Positions 1-11,000 of a stretch of DNA of 64,000 nucleotides are shown piece by piece. The DNA comes from Brachypodius melanocephalos (lineage: Eukaryota > Chordata > Aves > Passeriformes > Pycnonotidae): NCBI GenBank assembly GCA_013398615.1, contig VZSR01003798.1, positions 9,299,542 through 9,363,541 of the forward strand, read 5' to 3'. Under the pieces are notes generated by a model. The model did not search any database and was not told where the DNA came from. It saw only the letters and a list, made by a program, of their open reading frames with translations. Positions within the stretch are counted from its first letter, which is position 1. Each line of letters opens with the position of its first letter. The position numbers and the translations under genes were made by a program.

Positions 1-215
1 TTGCCGAGATTAGCTAGGAGAAAAGGACTAGTAATCTGTTCTCTGGTTTTTGTATCCTGGGCCCTGCCTTTGTCCTCCTCAAACCTGCTAGTGCTGATCC
101 CTGCTATTTTAGCCCAAGCAAACCCTCCCTGATTCTCCTGGAAAGTAGGAGGGGCTGCAGTTGTCAAATACATCTGGTTTTATCTCATTCAGAACAACAG
201 ATAGGAGATAAAACC

Positions 216-249
216 GAATGATTCAACATGTAAGAATGATTCAACATGT
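216..249. repeat. Two-copy tandem repeat, 18-bp period
   Basis: The 16-mer GAATGATTCAACATGT occurs at 216-231 and again at 234-249, separated by two bases. It is a small local duplication with no evident function. Confidence 0.85.
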
Positions 250-1580
250 GGGAAAATAAATTTCTCTCAATTGAAATAGAACAGTTTCTGTGTGACTAGT
301 GGGAATAAGCTACTTCAGGCTTTCCAGAGGTAGCCACCACCATGCTGATACCTGCCATGGGATTTTCCTGTCATTCTGTAACAATTTGCTGATTTCTGCC
401 AGGATCAGCCAGGCGTGTCAATGAGGAAGGAAGGCAGATCAGCTTGGTGCACCTCATCATGAGTTAACTCTGCTGTTGCTATTTATAAAGGAAAAAAGTC
501 CCTCGTTTACTCCACGTTCTAACAGAAAGGCCAAGCTCTGTTGTACTGGTTGCAAGCAGCACATAATGGCTTCCTCGGGGCTCCTGCAAGGTGCAGCTGC
601 TTTTGGGATGTGCTCTGCAGGTGGGTGACAGCCTTTCCCCCGTGCTGCCCCCACACCCCGGTGTGAGACTGCTGAGCTGCCTCCTCTCCTCTCATTTGGT
701 CCCCAAGTCGCCGTGAACTCTCCTGTCCCCAGCGAGTGCTGTGTGCCCCTGTCCTGGCCCCTGCACTGCCAGGAGAGGGTGGGGTGCTGGCATTAAATGC
801 CTGCTCGAGCCGTGATCCCACAGCCCCAGATGTGAAAAGGGGCCGCTCCCAAGGGTGCCTGAGGCTCCGGGCTGACACTGCTGCTTCCTGCCCGATCGGC
901 GGCTGTGGTGATGCTGGAGACGTGGCTGCTGCAATCTTGCCCCTTTCTCTGCAGCTCGTTCAGAGGGGTGTTGGAAGTGGCCGTAGCTGGTTAACTGCTC
1001 CTAAGTGATGGTGCTGCCCCATCATTGTGGTTACACCTGCCAAAGCTCCTGTCCCCTCTGACAATACCTGATTGGGGGCTGCTCACAGCAGTTCTCATGC
1101 AGCGTATTTGAGGTTGAGAGACAGTTTGGGGCTGTAAACAGGGTGTGATGGGTAACAGTGATTGAGGGAGGCTTCAGCTCATAACTCTGCACCGTTAGGG
1201 CATTCCCATGTAGCTTGAGAAAACACGTGTGGCACAGCCCTTTGTCAGCAGCCATGTGAGGGGCAAAATGATTTTTCCCTGTGTCCTGCTGAGGCAGCAG
1301 CAGGGGTGGGCAGGGAGCTGGAGGGTGGGGAGCCCTGGGTACAGTGAGCAACAGGCAACCCGAGCTGTGAGCAAGAAACACAGGCTCCTTTTAGACAAGG
1401 CTGTAGGCTCATTTTCGCCAGTGCTTAAAGGAGCTTTGTTCTCTGTGCTGGTTAGAGGCTGATTTCCCAGTATCTTAAACAGAAATCTTGTTTTTAGCCT
1501 TGAGAAAAAAGGCTTTTTAATATATAAAGGCATGGCATTTTTCTTTTCCCTCCTCTCTCTCCCCACAATGGCTGGTATTG

Positions 1581-1615
1581 CTTGGACAATGCTGTTCTTT
1601 GCAGCATTGTCCAAG
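1581..1615. repeat. Perfect inverted repeat (hairpin), 14-bp arms
   Basis: Arm CTTGGACAATGCTG at 1581-1594 is exactly complementary to CAGCATTGTCCAAG at 1602-1615, leaving a 7-nt loop. Pairing outside the arms is only patchy. It lies in non-coding sequence about 2.9 kb upstream of the SHC4 start codon. Confidence 0.9.
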
Positions 1616-3641
1616 GGGGTTCTGCTCTTGAGCTTGTATTTCTTGATCACTGCTGAAAACAGAGCTTGTCACAATTGCATTTTTCTCTGGAACCTGCAGT
1701 AAAACAACAGCTATTCTTCACCTCCCACACTGTGATCATGCTTGCTGGTGCCTGTGAGCAGAGAAATGCTGATTAAAGTGCCAGCCTCCCTTGCCTCTCT
1801 GGAGAAGCTACTCTGAGCCCCCCATGGCACCTTGAGAGGGGAACAAGGCTTTGGCTTTGGGGCAGCAGGTGCTGGTGCCATGTAGGGCTTGAGACACAGC
1901 TCATGGGTGATCAGTGAATGACAGACTGTTGCATTTTTATTTCTTTTTCTTGAAAATGTCCACTTTCACCACACAGGTTTAAAGCCTGCCCCATTAACCC
2001 CTTTCACTTGCCAGCTCTTGTTAGCTGCAGTGGGATGTGGAGGGGTTTGCATCTCCTGCAGACCTAGCAGGGACCCCTCCTGCACATTTTCTTGCTCACA
2101 CAGGTAAAGAAGGCTCAAATTGCCTCCTGAGGAAGAACCGGCAGGCTGGCTCAGGAAATGAGGATCATCATGGATCAGAGGCAGCCCACAGCCATGAACT
2201 AATCTTACCTAAGGCACAGGGAGTGTCCTGGTCACCAAGTCATTTTCCTGGTGCTGTCATCTATGCCAAGGGGCTGCTGTAAAGCAAGAAGATCCTTGCT
2301 GTGTGCTCAGAGAAAAAGTAGGAAGGATGGTAAGGCTGATCTTGCACAAAGAGGAAATTTGGCTTGTCTCTTTGCATTTTTTCATGGCAGTAAAAAAAAA
2401 AAGAAATCTGGGAGGTTCTCCAATATGGAAGCCTGGGGCATCAGCGTCTCCCTGAATGCTAGTCCTGGTTGTCCTCTTCATGGGAAGCACAGTTTGCACT
2501 CCCCTCCAGGCCCTCCTCCTCATCGGTGTGGGCCCCATGGCTTCTCCATCCCAGCTTTCCTTCCAGCCATATTGATGTCATGTTCCAGCGTGGCATTGAA
2601 ATTAAAGAAAAACATTCATGCTAAGAGAGTTTCTGTGCTTTATGTACAATCAATAGTGCTGCTAATCACTTCTGAAATTTTCTGTTCTTTTGTGCTCAAA
2701 GCCATCATTAAAGCTTCATGAGAAATTAGTCATTCTTCGTAACTTGCGGCTGGTCCAGGTTTTGCCTTTGGGTTTGATTTTGTGAGCAGTCTGAGCCATC
2801 CTCACCAAAATTGTTTGATTCAAAGCAGCCACTTCCTCTTTGAGCCGTATTTCACTACAAGAGTCTAGACTGGGATTTTTTCCCCTACCTTACTGTAGCA
2901 ACTCTTGCATCTTTAGGATTAATACCAGCTTTCATACACGAGGTAAAAACACGGAATGGCTGTGATGAGCTCTCTCTGTGACAGAGAAGCTGTCATCTTC
3001 TCCGCCTGTCACAGGCAGGGCAATGGGCAGCACGGCCTCTCCTCATCCACCAGCAGCTGATTCACAGCTCTGAACGCGAGCAGAGAATGAGGCCGGCACC
3101 ACTGTGAGCATGAGGAAGGTGAGCTCAACATCGAAAATCTAGCGAGAGAAAACGCCTCAGCTGACGGAGGGAAGCGAGGCCCCGAGGTTTCCCTCTCCTG
3201 GCCCGACCCCCGTGGTGCTGGATTTCCCTTCCCGCCACGCTGCCCCAGGTGTCGAAGCCCCACACGGAGCCGAGGTAACTCGTGCTGAGGGCCCTGACAT
3301 TTTTAGTGAGTAAAATAAACCCGTCCTGCTTCTTTCGCTGCCTGAGGGGGTTTCCCCCCGGGGCTGGAGCTGAGCTGCCGGGCAGGGAGCGCTGGGACAA
3401 GGCTGCCCTTTCCTTGGGGACGGCCGGGCAGCCAGGGAGGCATCGCAGCCCCGGCTCCGGCTGGGCCCAGCCCCTTGGTTCTGCCTGTGCCGCCGCGGAG
3501 GAGGAACAGCCGCAGAACGGGGATTTGGGGGGATTTCGGGGCATTTTGGGCACCACCCCGAGGGTCCCTCGCGCCCCCTCTCCCCCCGCCCCCCCCCCGT
3601 TCCCCGCGCGCTGAGGGCGCGTGAGCCGGCGGCGGGCGGCG

Positions 3642-3646
3642 ATTGG
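3642..3646 (-). promoter_or_regulatory. CCAAT box (NF-Y type) in SHC4 CpG island
   Basis: GATTGGC reads as CCAAT on the minus strand, a common proximal-promoter element. It lies about 110 bp upstream of the TATA-like CATAAAA. Confidence 0.5.
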
Positions 3647-3760
3647 CTGCGAGGCGCCCCCCGGGGGCCGCCGGGCCGCGGCCGCGCGCCGAGCGCCATT
3701 CACGGCGCTGCCCGCCCGCACGCGCCGAGCCCATTCACAAAAAACTTCATTCATAAAACC

Positions 3761-3778
3761 GGCGGCGGCGGCGGCGGC
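3761..3778. repeat. (GGC)6 trinucleotide repeat
   Basis: Six uninterrupted GGC units in the presumed SHC4 promoter or 5' UTR, directly after a TATA-like CATAAAA. Confidence 0.9.
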
Positions 3779-3899
3779 CGGGCTGCGGCGGGGGCGGCCC
3801 GGGCGCTGCGGAGCTGCTGCCTCGCGGCGCTGCGGGAAACGGCCCCGGAGCCGCAGGAATATTCGGTTGGTTCGGGATTATTATGGTGCTGAAGGACTT

Positions 3900-4488
3900 T
3901 CCAGCAGGAATTAGCGAGACCGGCGCTGCTCAGTGTTTTTCGAAGAATCCTGGGTTTGTGCCTGACGGCGGGGCAGGAGCTGCAGCGCAGGGATGCTCTT
4001 CGCCTCCGGGGCAGCGGCAGTGGAAGTGCAGAGAGCCGGGCACCTTACGGGGTTCGTGCCGGTCTGAAAATACGTTTGGGCTTGTAGCTGTCTTGCTCTG
4101 CTTTGTGTGGAATATGCTTGAGCTTTCTCTGCAACCAGGACTTCGCAATTATTGATGCTACTGCTGTGAGTCTTCGGAGCTAGGTGGGATTTAATGCCTG
4201 CCTTGAGGCAGGAATGAAGGCAGGTTTGGATAGTGGCTCTTCAGCTTAAGCTGCTTTACCACCGATGTGCTTTCCTGTATATTGCTTTTATTTCTGCTTA
4301 CAAAATGCCAGATGTCCATGCAGTTTAAAGCCTTGTTCATTGAGGAAAATAAACCATTCAAGAGGGAGTCAGCAAAAATATCCAATAGGTTTCTGTTTTG
4401 AAAATTGTTTGACTCGCTTGATTTCCATATAATTTGTCTACAAGAGCCAATTTATGCAAGAATATCCAGTTACAGACCTGCCAAGGCT
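3900..4488 (+). other. SHC4: Probable SHC4 5' UTR
   Basis: This stretch between the CpG island and the SHC4 initiator carries stops in all frames. No convincing donor/acceptor pair forces an intron, so it most likely belongs to a first exon continuous with the coding start, as in mammals. An acceptor-like pyrimidine-AG occurs just before 4446, so a 5' UTR intron is not excluded. Confidence 0.45.
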
Positions 4489-5070
4489 ATGAGAGAACGC
4501 AGCCAGCAGAGCCTCGGTGGACACGTCCTGTATGTAGGGTTATTCAGACATCCAGGAATGCTGCACAGGGCTAAGTACAGCCGATTCAGGAATGATTCCA
4601 TAACCTCCCTAGATGAAGGTACACAAAATACGTCTTTAAACATCAAAGGTTCCTCCTCTTCTCATTCTTCGACACCTAATTTACTGACAGAAGATGTCTC
4701 CTTGGGGCCGCAGGACACCTGCACCACGCTGTGCACGCTGATCCCCCGGATGGCCAACATTAAACTCGCCAACCCGTCCAGTCTGCCGGGGCTGAAGAGC
4801 TTCTGCCTGGGAACCAAAGAGGTGCCGCGAATTAAACTCACGGAGTGTGTCACTATCCCCAGCAGCCCAACCTCGCCCGAGATCAGCTGCCTGTCGGCCT
4901 CGTATCCCCAGCCCGACCTAGACAAGCTGCTCCCGACCCCAAAGGCAGCGGGGGACTGCGCTGTGCGGGGAGCTGAGGAGGCTGCTCCTGTGGGCAGGCA
5001 GGACAGGGGCCTGGCACAGAGCAATGAAAGCACCTACAGCCAGGAGCCAGGAACCACCTACAGCGTGAGG
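4489..5070 (+). CDS. SHC4: SHC4 coding exon 1 (residues 1-194)
   Basis: Starts at the first ATG in frame; no in-frame ATG lies upstream before a stop. It encodes the SHC4-type start MRERSQQSLGG, the conserved block HPGMLHRAKYSRFRND, the CH2-like Ser/Pro-rich linker and the first strand of the PTB domain (TTYSVR). Ends at donor AGG|gtgagt, phase 0. Confidence 0.95.
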
Positions 5071-8000
5071 GTGAGTACTTCTCCCTGGGCTTCCATTCTC
5101 TGACAAAGCAAACCTGGCTGCTGGGTGACCTCCATTTTCCCATCTCTAGAGTCCATGCCCCAAACCTGGGGTGTACATAGGGCTGTGGCATTGAATTGAG
5201 GGAGCTAAAAGCACCCCAGCTGCTTCCAGAGGTAACACAACATCCAATTCCAAAGGACTATCTATAGATTCGCTGAGAAATGCTGCTGAACTGCAACTAA
5301 AACAGGTTACTTTGCAAGTTGGAGGGAAAAGGAGGCCCATGAAAGGGCCTCCCATCCATCACAGAGCTACTCCAGGCATTAGGTGCGTTCTGGCCCATGC
5401 TGCTGATATGTTCATCAGTGAGGCTGTGGGGCAGGCACTGCCCAGGTTGTATTTCCAGTATGGTTTTTTGCTGGTCTTCCTTTCGTGGGCAGTATCTCAG
5501 AAGGGGTTTTACTGGCAGGAGCCCCACAACACAACAGGGAGATGTTTTTTCCCTTCATCTTCCTGGTTACGTTGTTCTCATGACTGTGGGCCTGCAGGAA
5601 CCAGCCCAAGGAGAGCTCCAAGAACATTGCTGACCTGTCCTGGCCAAACTCTTGGTGGTTTTTTTTTTCAACTAGCCTTTTCAATAATAACAAGCAGATT
5701 GGTAAATAAGTAGCATGGGGGTTTGGGAGTTTCAGCATCAGAGGATGTGCAAGGCGAGAGGATGAGCAAGATACTCATTTCCTCAGAGACCACCAGACTT
5801 CTTCAGGAGCTGATGATGAAGCCTCAGATAGGCTGGGAAGTGGCCAGGGCTGCAGCATGGCAGCACTAAGGTGCAGAGGGATGGTCTCACCTGAAGGAAA
5901 AGCGGGGCCAAGAGACCAAGGGCTGGGGCATTTGGAGCTGCTTCCAATCGTTACTCTCTCGACCTGGCCCTTGCCCTCCCTCCTGTGTGTTTGGTGGCCC
6001 TCACTCTCCCCATGCAGCTTCTTGTGCCCTGTTGGGGTATGGGATTGTTGGGATCTCCACAGAGACACTTTCAGGGGGCAGATCAGGTCTACATTATTGG
6101 GACTGCTGCTGCCAGAGATCTTTGGCCTAACACTTAATCAGAGTCTGAGGAGGATTCAGCAATTACATGGAGAGGATCTACAGTTATTTTAGAAAGGCAA
6201 TAATGTGGTGAGTTAAAGAAATGCCATAGGGTAGGAACTGTCCCCTGCAGACTGGAGCGAGGCAGAAATGTTCTTGGTGTTGTTTTAAAGAGGCAATGCA
6301 TTTAAAAAGAGGCTCATTGCATCCCCTGGGGAGGCAGCTATGGCCAGGCGTGACTGGTGGTGACAGGGCACCTGTGTCACAGCCACGTGTCATCCAGGCC
6401 TGGTGAGGAAGCTCAGACCCATAACAGCACCTAGTCCCCCAAAATGCTCGTGCACATAACAAAGAGCCCAAATACCAATATTTTAAGAGGAGCCTGGACT
6501 CTCATGCTGTTGTGTTTCAAAATGTACTTTGCACACAGATTGCTGCAGGCTTTACAAGAGGGATATTTACCATGTCCTTGCTCACATTCTACCTGTTACA
6601 AACCTTCCCACAATGCTGCCCATCTGGAGCTGAGGTTATCTCTAAATTGTACCTGTAGTGGCCATGGCACTTATCTTTCCTGCTGGTGTTCATTATGGCA
6701 GTGATGAGCCTGAGGAATATTCCAAGAGGCACTTACCATCCTCACTCTTGCTTGTTGGGGAGTGCCAGGGATGTGGCTGCTGCTGAGAAGGAGATTAAGA
6801 TCTGTCTCTCAGCACTGTCCGGCATCAGTGGTTTCTCTGGGAATAGCAAGGATGATGTTTACTGGACCTAACATGGAGTAAGGCTTTGTACCTGAGCTTA
6901 AATCAGAGCATGAGTCTTTGAAAGGTGATCGGTTTTGAAAGCGTGCTATTTAACTAAAATATGAAAAGGAAATGCTTTTGCCAGATATTTTATTACAGTA
7001 CCATTATACTTTAAAAGGATATGACAAAGGTTGTTTGCAGCATCCTTTGTCTTAAAGGGCTTTTACCAATGTACAGGTTAATCCTCTGCCAGTGGTTTGA
7101 TGGCGAATGCATATAGATATATGCCATCATATATGTCTAAAATCAGTTACATGTCTCTAGATTAAAAGGACCCTGGCCATTTCTGACACGGTGGTTTAGA
7201 ATTACATGAAGTGCACCCTGAAAGCACACGTGGGCACCAGTGCCCTGCACAGTCCTGCTGTTGTCTATGGAGGATGCGACGGATCAGCCTGGAGCAGTGG
7301 CTCCCTGCCTCTGTGTGGGGAAGGTGGTCCAGAGCAGCCCTTTCCTGGTTCTAGGTTGCCACCAGCACTTCTCCCACGTTCCGGGCAGGGAAATATTGTG
7401 GTATTTCAGCTGCAGCCACTTCCGTGGCGCGCAGCACTCCGACACCGCACCCGGAGAGCTGCTCTGCATGGCCCGTCGTAAATAAATAACTCCAGGCGTG
7501 TGCACAGCCGGGCTCCCGCAGGAAGGAGATGGGCTCCGGTGATTCATGGCTCCAGAGCCGCAGCTGTGAATCATGAGCCGGGGGTGCCGGGGCGGTGCTG
7601 GCTGTGCCGGCCTCGGGGTTTGGGGTTTGGGCAGCCCTGCAGCGCCCGCCGGGGCTCTCCTCGTCCCACGGGAATGCGCCCGGCACCCTCGGAACCCCGG
7701 CACTGCCTGCGGGGTACATGCGCCTCGCTGGGGAATCGATTCTCACAGGAGCCTGCGTGTTTCCAGGCCATTTGCTTTATCACAGCCGAGAACGGGGACA
7801 GGGTGGATCGGGAACAATTCTGTTAGAGACCTGGCCTGAGTGCAGTGCTGCAGAAAGTGTTTTTTCAGAAAACAAAACTAAAAAGAAAAGGAAAATATTT
7901 CTATATGTCTGTATTTATGGTTTTTTCCTGTTTTTTTTTTTTTTCTTTTTCTTTTTTCCCCTCAGGATATATTTAAAAATTGAAAACCTGTGAATGAAAG

Positions 8001-11000
8001 GGTCAGACTTTCCCAGAAAAAAATCATTTATCAAAAGCTGTTCTTCACAAAGACCGTTGGCTTGCTGCCCTTAGGGAAGAGGCTATGCTGTGTGGGCATG
8101 AGGAGTGGGACACACCAGGGGCCTGTCTGTCTGTCTGTCTGTACGGCTGCTGCTGCAGGGGGGAAGATGACAGCAGGGCAAGCAGGAGAGTTAGGCCAGC
8201 ACTGAGAGAGGGCGGGTTTGTCTTAATGATCTTTAATGGGCTTTTTTCATCCTTGAAGGTATCTAGTTGTTTTCTAGCTGGTTCTGCCTGGATTTTTTTG
8301 CTGTCTCACAGGTGCCCTGGGGGTACCACCCACGTCTGCAGTGGTGTGCACTGCTGCTGTGGGCTGCCTTGGCCTCTCTGCTTCCTGTGAGGGATGGGAG
8401 AGATTCTGCTGGCTTTGCTTTTGGGTCTGGATGGGGTTGGTGTTAGCTGGAGGAAACCAGTGTGGTTCAGGCTGAAGAATGAGCCAATTGAATGTCCTGC
8501 AGGGCACAAACCTGGGCCAAAGTTCTTCATTAGCTGCCTGACTGGTGGCTGCTAACAGTGTTATGGAGCACTTACCCCAGCCCAGTAAATCCTGCTGTGT
8601 GAGCAGCTGAGCTAAGTGGCACAGTGGAGTCTGTGTGCTGGCAGGAGCAATGACAGGGGAGCTCTGGTGGTCTCTGCTTTCCAGTGGACACAGTGACTCT
8701 CTAACCCCAAGGCTACCACAGGCAGCATCTAAGGAAGGGCTGAGAAAACTTCCCCCGCAAAACTACAGGAATCAATCATGCTTTGCTCCTTCCCCACATC
8801 CCTGGCTGACTGCTGGTGTTGTCCATGGAGGGAAGACAGCACTTTACCTTCCTGCTAGGGTGAAAGCAGAGAAATCTCACAACAGGTTCCTGAGCCTGGC
8901 ACTCTGCATTGTCCTTCCACGTGCTGCTTATTCATATGGGCCCTGCCTGGTGTCTTCACATCTCCTCCCACACAGTCCCTCATCCTGTTTGCAGTCACTT
9001 TCTGTCATTTCATGTAAATAGATGTGAAAAGGTGTGTGTATCTTCAATAACTGCTGTTTCCTCCCCCCACCTCCCTGCCATCCTGGTGGTGTGGGGAAAT
9101 GCAATCCAGCCCCAGGCCACCCTCTGTACTCAAACACCAAGGGGCAAAGCAGTTCCTGGTGCCAGTGCTCTCCACAGCCCTTTGCAGGCAGATGGGGTAT
9201 CTCTGCACATGTTGCCATTAGTGGAGCTGTTCCCTTTCCATCACGGGCCAGTGAGTCTTTCCTTTCCTTCCTAAGAGCTGCTGCTTGTCTTGGCAGGAGC
9301 TCTCCATCCTGCTGCTGACAGAACAGTGGGTTCAGCATCCGCTTTCATTAGCAATGTCGGGTCTTTAGCACTTGGCTCGTTTCACTGTTGCTGTTTTATT
9401 TTTCTAGACGTAGCTGAATTCTGCAGTTCTATCTGTGCTGTTGCCCCAGGTTGGTCACTGCACCCGTGGGCCTGTGTCCAGATTCCCCCAGCTTGCCTGA
9501 ACTGGGCCTTGCCTCTCTCTGTGTGCTTCAGAAGACGCCTCTGCTTGGACACCACCTTTGGGTTTGATTTTCACAAAAGCACCTGGTGAAAATCTTGCGC
9601 TGGAGCAAGAGCTGTGGGCTGCTGGGCTTCCTTTCCCAGGCACTTGTGGTTGCTGCCCTGCTCATGCTTTAGTTTAACCTTCCCTGCAGCAGGAAAGATG
9701 GAGTTGGCCTTGACCCTTCATCACCAGAGAAGCCCATTATGTTTTCCTGGGAGATGCTGTTTGGGGTGTACAGGACGGGGAGTAGGGGCACCACCTGAAC
9801 TGGAGTTTGTGTACAGACATCTCTGAGACACACACTGTCCTTCTTCCCTGCCTTCCCCTTCCTCTCATGCATTGCTTGTGCTGCTTCTCGTATTTCACTG
9901 TGGAGGGGTTAATATTTTTGTTTATTGTTAATTTTTTTTCCTCCTTGGAGAGAGTCTTTTGTTTTCTTGAATAGGCTTCTGGTATTCCATTGTCCTTTTG
10001 TGTGCTCCATAGGCTTCTCCCAGGCTCTCTGACCCTGACTTGCTCTGCCCCAGCCCCACATGGTCCCCCTGCCCAAGGCTCTGCTGGTTCTCTGAACCCT
10101 CATACTGTAAAATGAAGGTTCAGCCATTACTAACTGTGCCAGTTCAGATAACCAATGACAGCTAAAATAAATGTGAGATGCAGTGAGGTGCCATGTTAAT
10201 GCACTTCCCTACTCAGGCTTTTAAAGGGGAAAAAAAAAAAGGTCTTTTGTGAATCATTGATAAGTTCAGCTTCACTCAGGGTCACTTATGCAAAAACCTA
10301 ATATTGATTTTTCATCTTTGCTTAGAGTAGCTTCCCATGCATCTGCTCAGGATGCAATGGGGACTCACTTGTCAGCATATGACTTACCTACTCCTCTGAA
10401 TTTTTCTTTTTTCAAGGAGAGAGGAGCAGCCAACCAGCTCACAGGATGCTTGACCTTACACTGTAGGATCAGAGGTCGTTGCTGTGCTACAAGCTGAGGC
10501 TCTAGACATATTTTCCACATTTGCTTTGTTCCTGTTAAGCAGGAATATCTTTAACAAGGCAGATAGCTCTCAAAGTCATTAAATGTTCATTAGGGAAGCA
10601 GTTCTGCCAACCTTTCAGATTCTTATTGATGTCCTTCCAGGTCTCTGACCTAATTCTGGAGTTCTCCCAAGGGTTACATTGCTATCTGGAAAGAAAGCAA
10701 AATAGGGATAATACAATTGTTGTGGAATCCCTGACTACACATATAATATTCTCTTTTTCACACACACATTCTGAAAGTCTCCAAAGCTGATACAGATTCC
10801 TAAACTCAACCCTCTCTGAATGGCCCAGCAGAAAAATTGACTTACAGGCAAACCTGGAAGAGCAACTAAATATGGTACCTTTCTCTGACACAGAGTTCTT
10901 CCTTCATCTGCTCAGACAAGGGGACAGAGTACGCATGTCCCTTCCTGGGTTTTCCAAGTTGTCTCTGTGTCCCAGAGGCTTTGACTTCCTGCAGGAGAGG

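Larger units (their letters stand above)
1..3330. other. Intergenic sequence upstream of SHC4
   Basis: No coding exon is recognisable on either strand; open frames are short and none resembles a known protein. The stretch contains a two-copy 18-bp tandem repeat at 216-249, a perfect 14-bp-arm hairpin at 1581-1615 and a short A-run near 2392. It is probably the 5' flank of SHC4. In mammals the next gene on this side is SECISBP2L, but none of it is visible here. Confidence 0.6.
3340..3900 (+). promoter_or_regulatory. SHC4: CpG island, probable SHC4 promoter
   Basis: A dense run of CpG dinucleotides and G/C blocks stands out against the AT-richer flanks. It contains an inverted CCAAT box (ATTGG, 3642-3646), a TATA-like CATAAAA at 3752-3758 and a (GGC)6 tract at 3761-3778 just after it. 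The island ends about 0.6 kb before the first SHC4 coding ATG. In mammals the 5' UTR is contiguous with the first coding exon, so the start site is probably inside or just after this island. The exact start is inferred. Confidence 0.7.

Noticed and set aside
1581..1615. Calling the hairpin a miR-103/107 gene
   Set aside because: Known miR-103/107 genes lie in PANK introns and have longer, imperfect stems. Only the seed and a few further bases match, so this is kept as an unexplained hairpin.
3125..3754. Overlapping minus-strand frames of 143-209 codons over the SHC4 CpG island
   Set aside because: Same compositional effect of GC-rich DNA; three overlapping frames are open at once and none resembles a protein family.
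4405..4488. N-terminal extension of SHC4 upstream of 4489
   Set aside because: The frame stays open for 28 codons upstream but contains no ATG. The peptide from 4489 begins exactly like mammalian SHC4.
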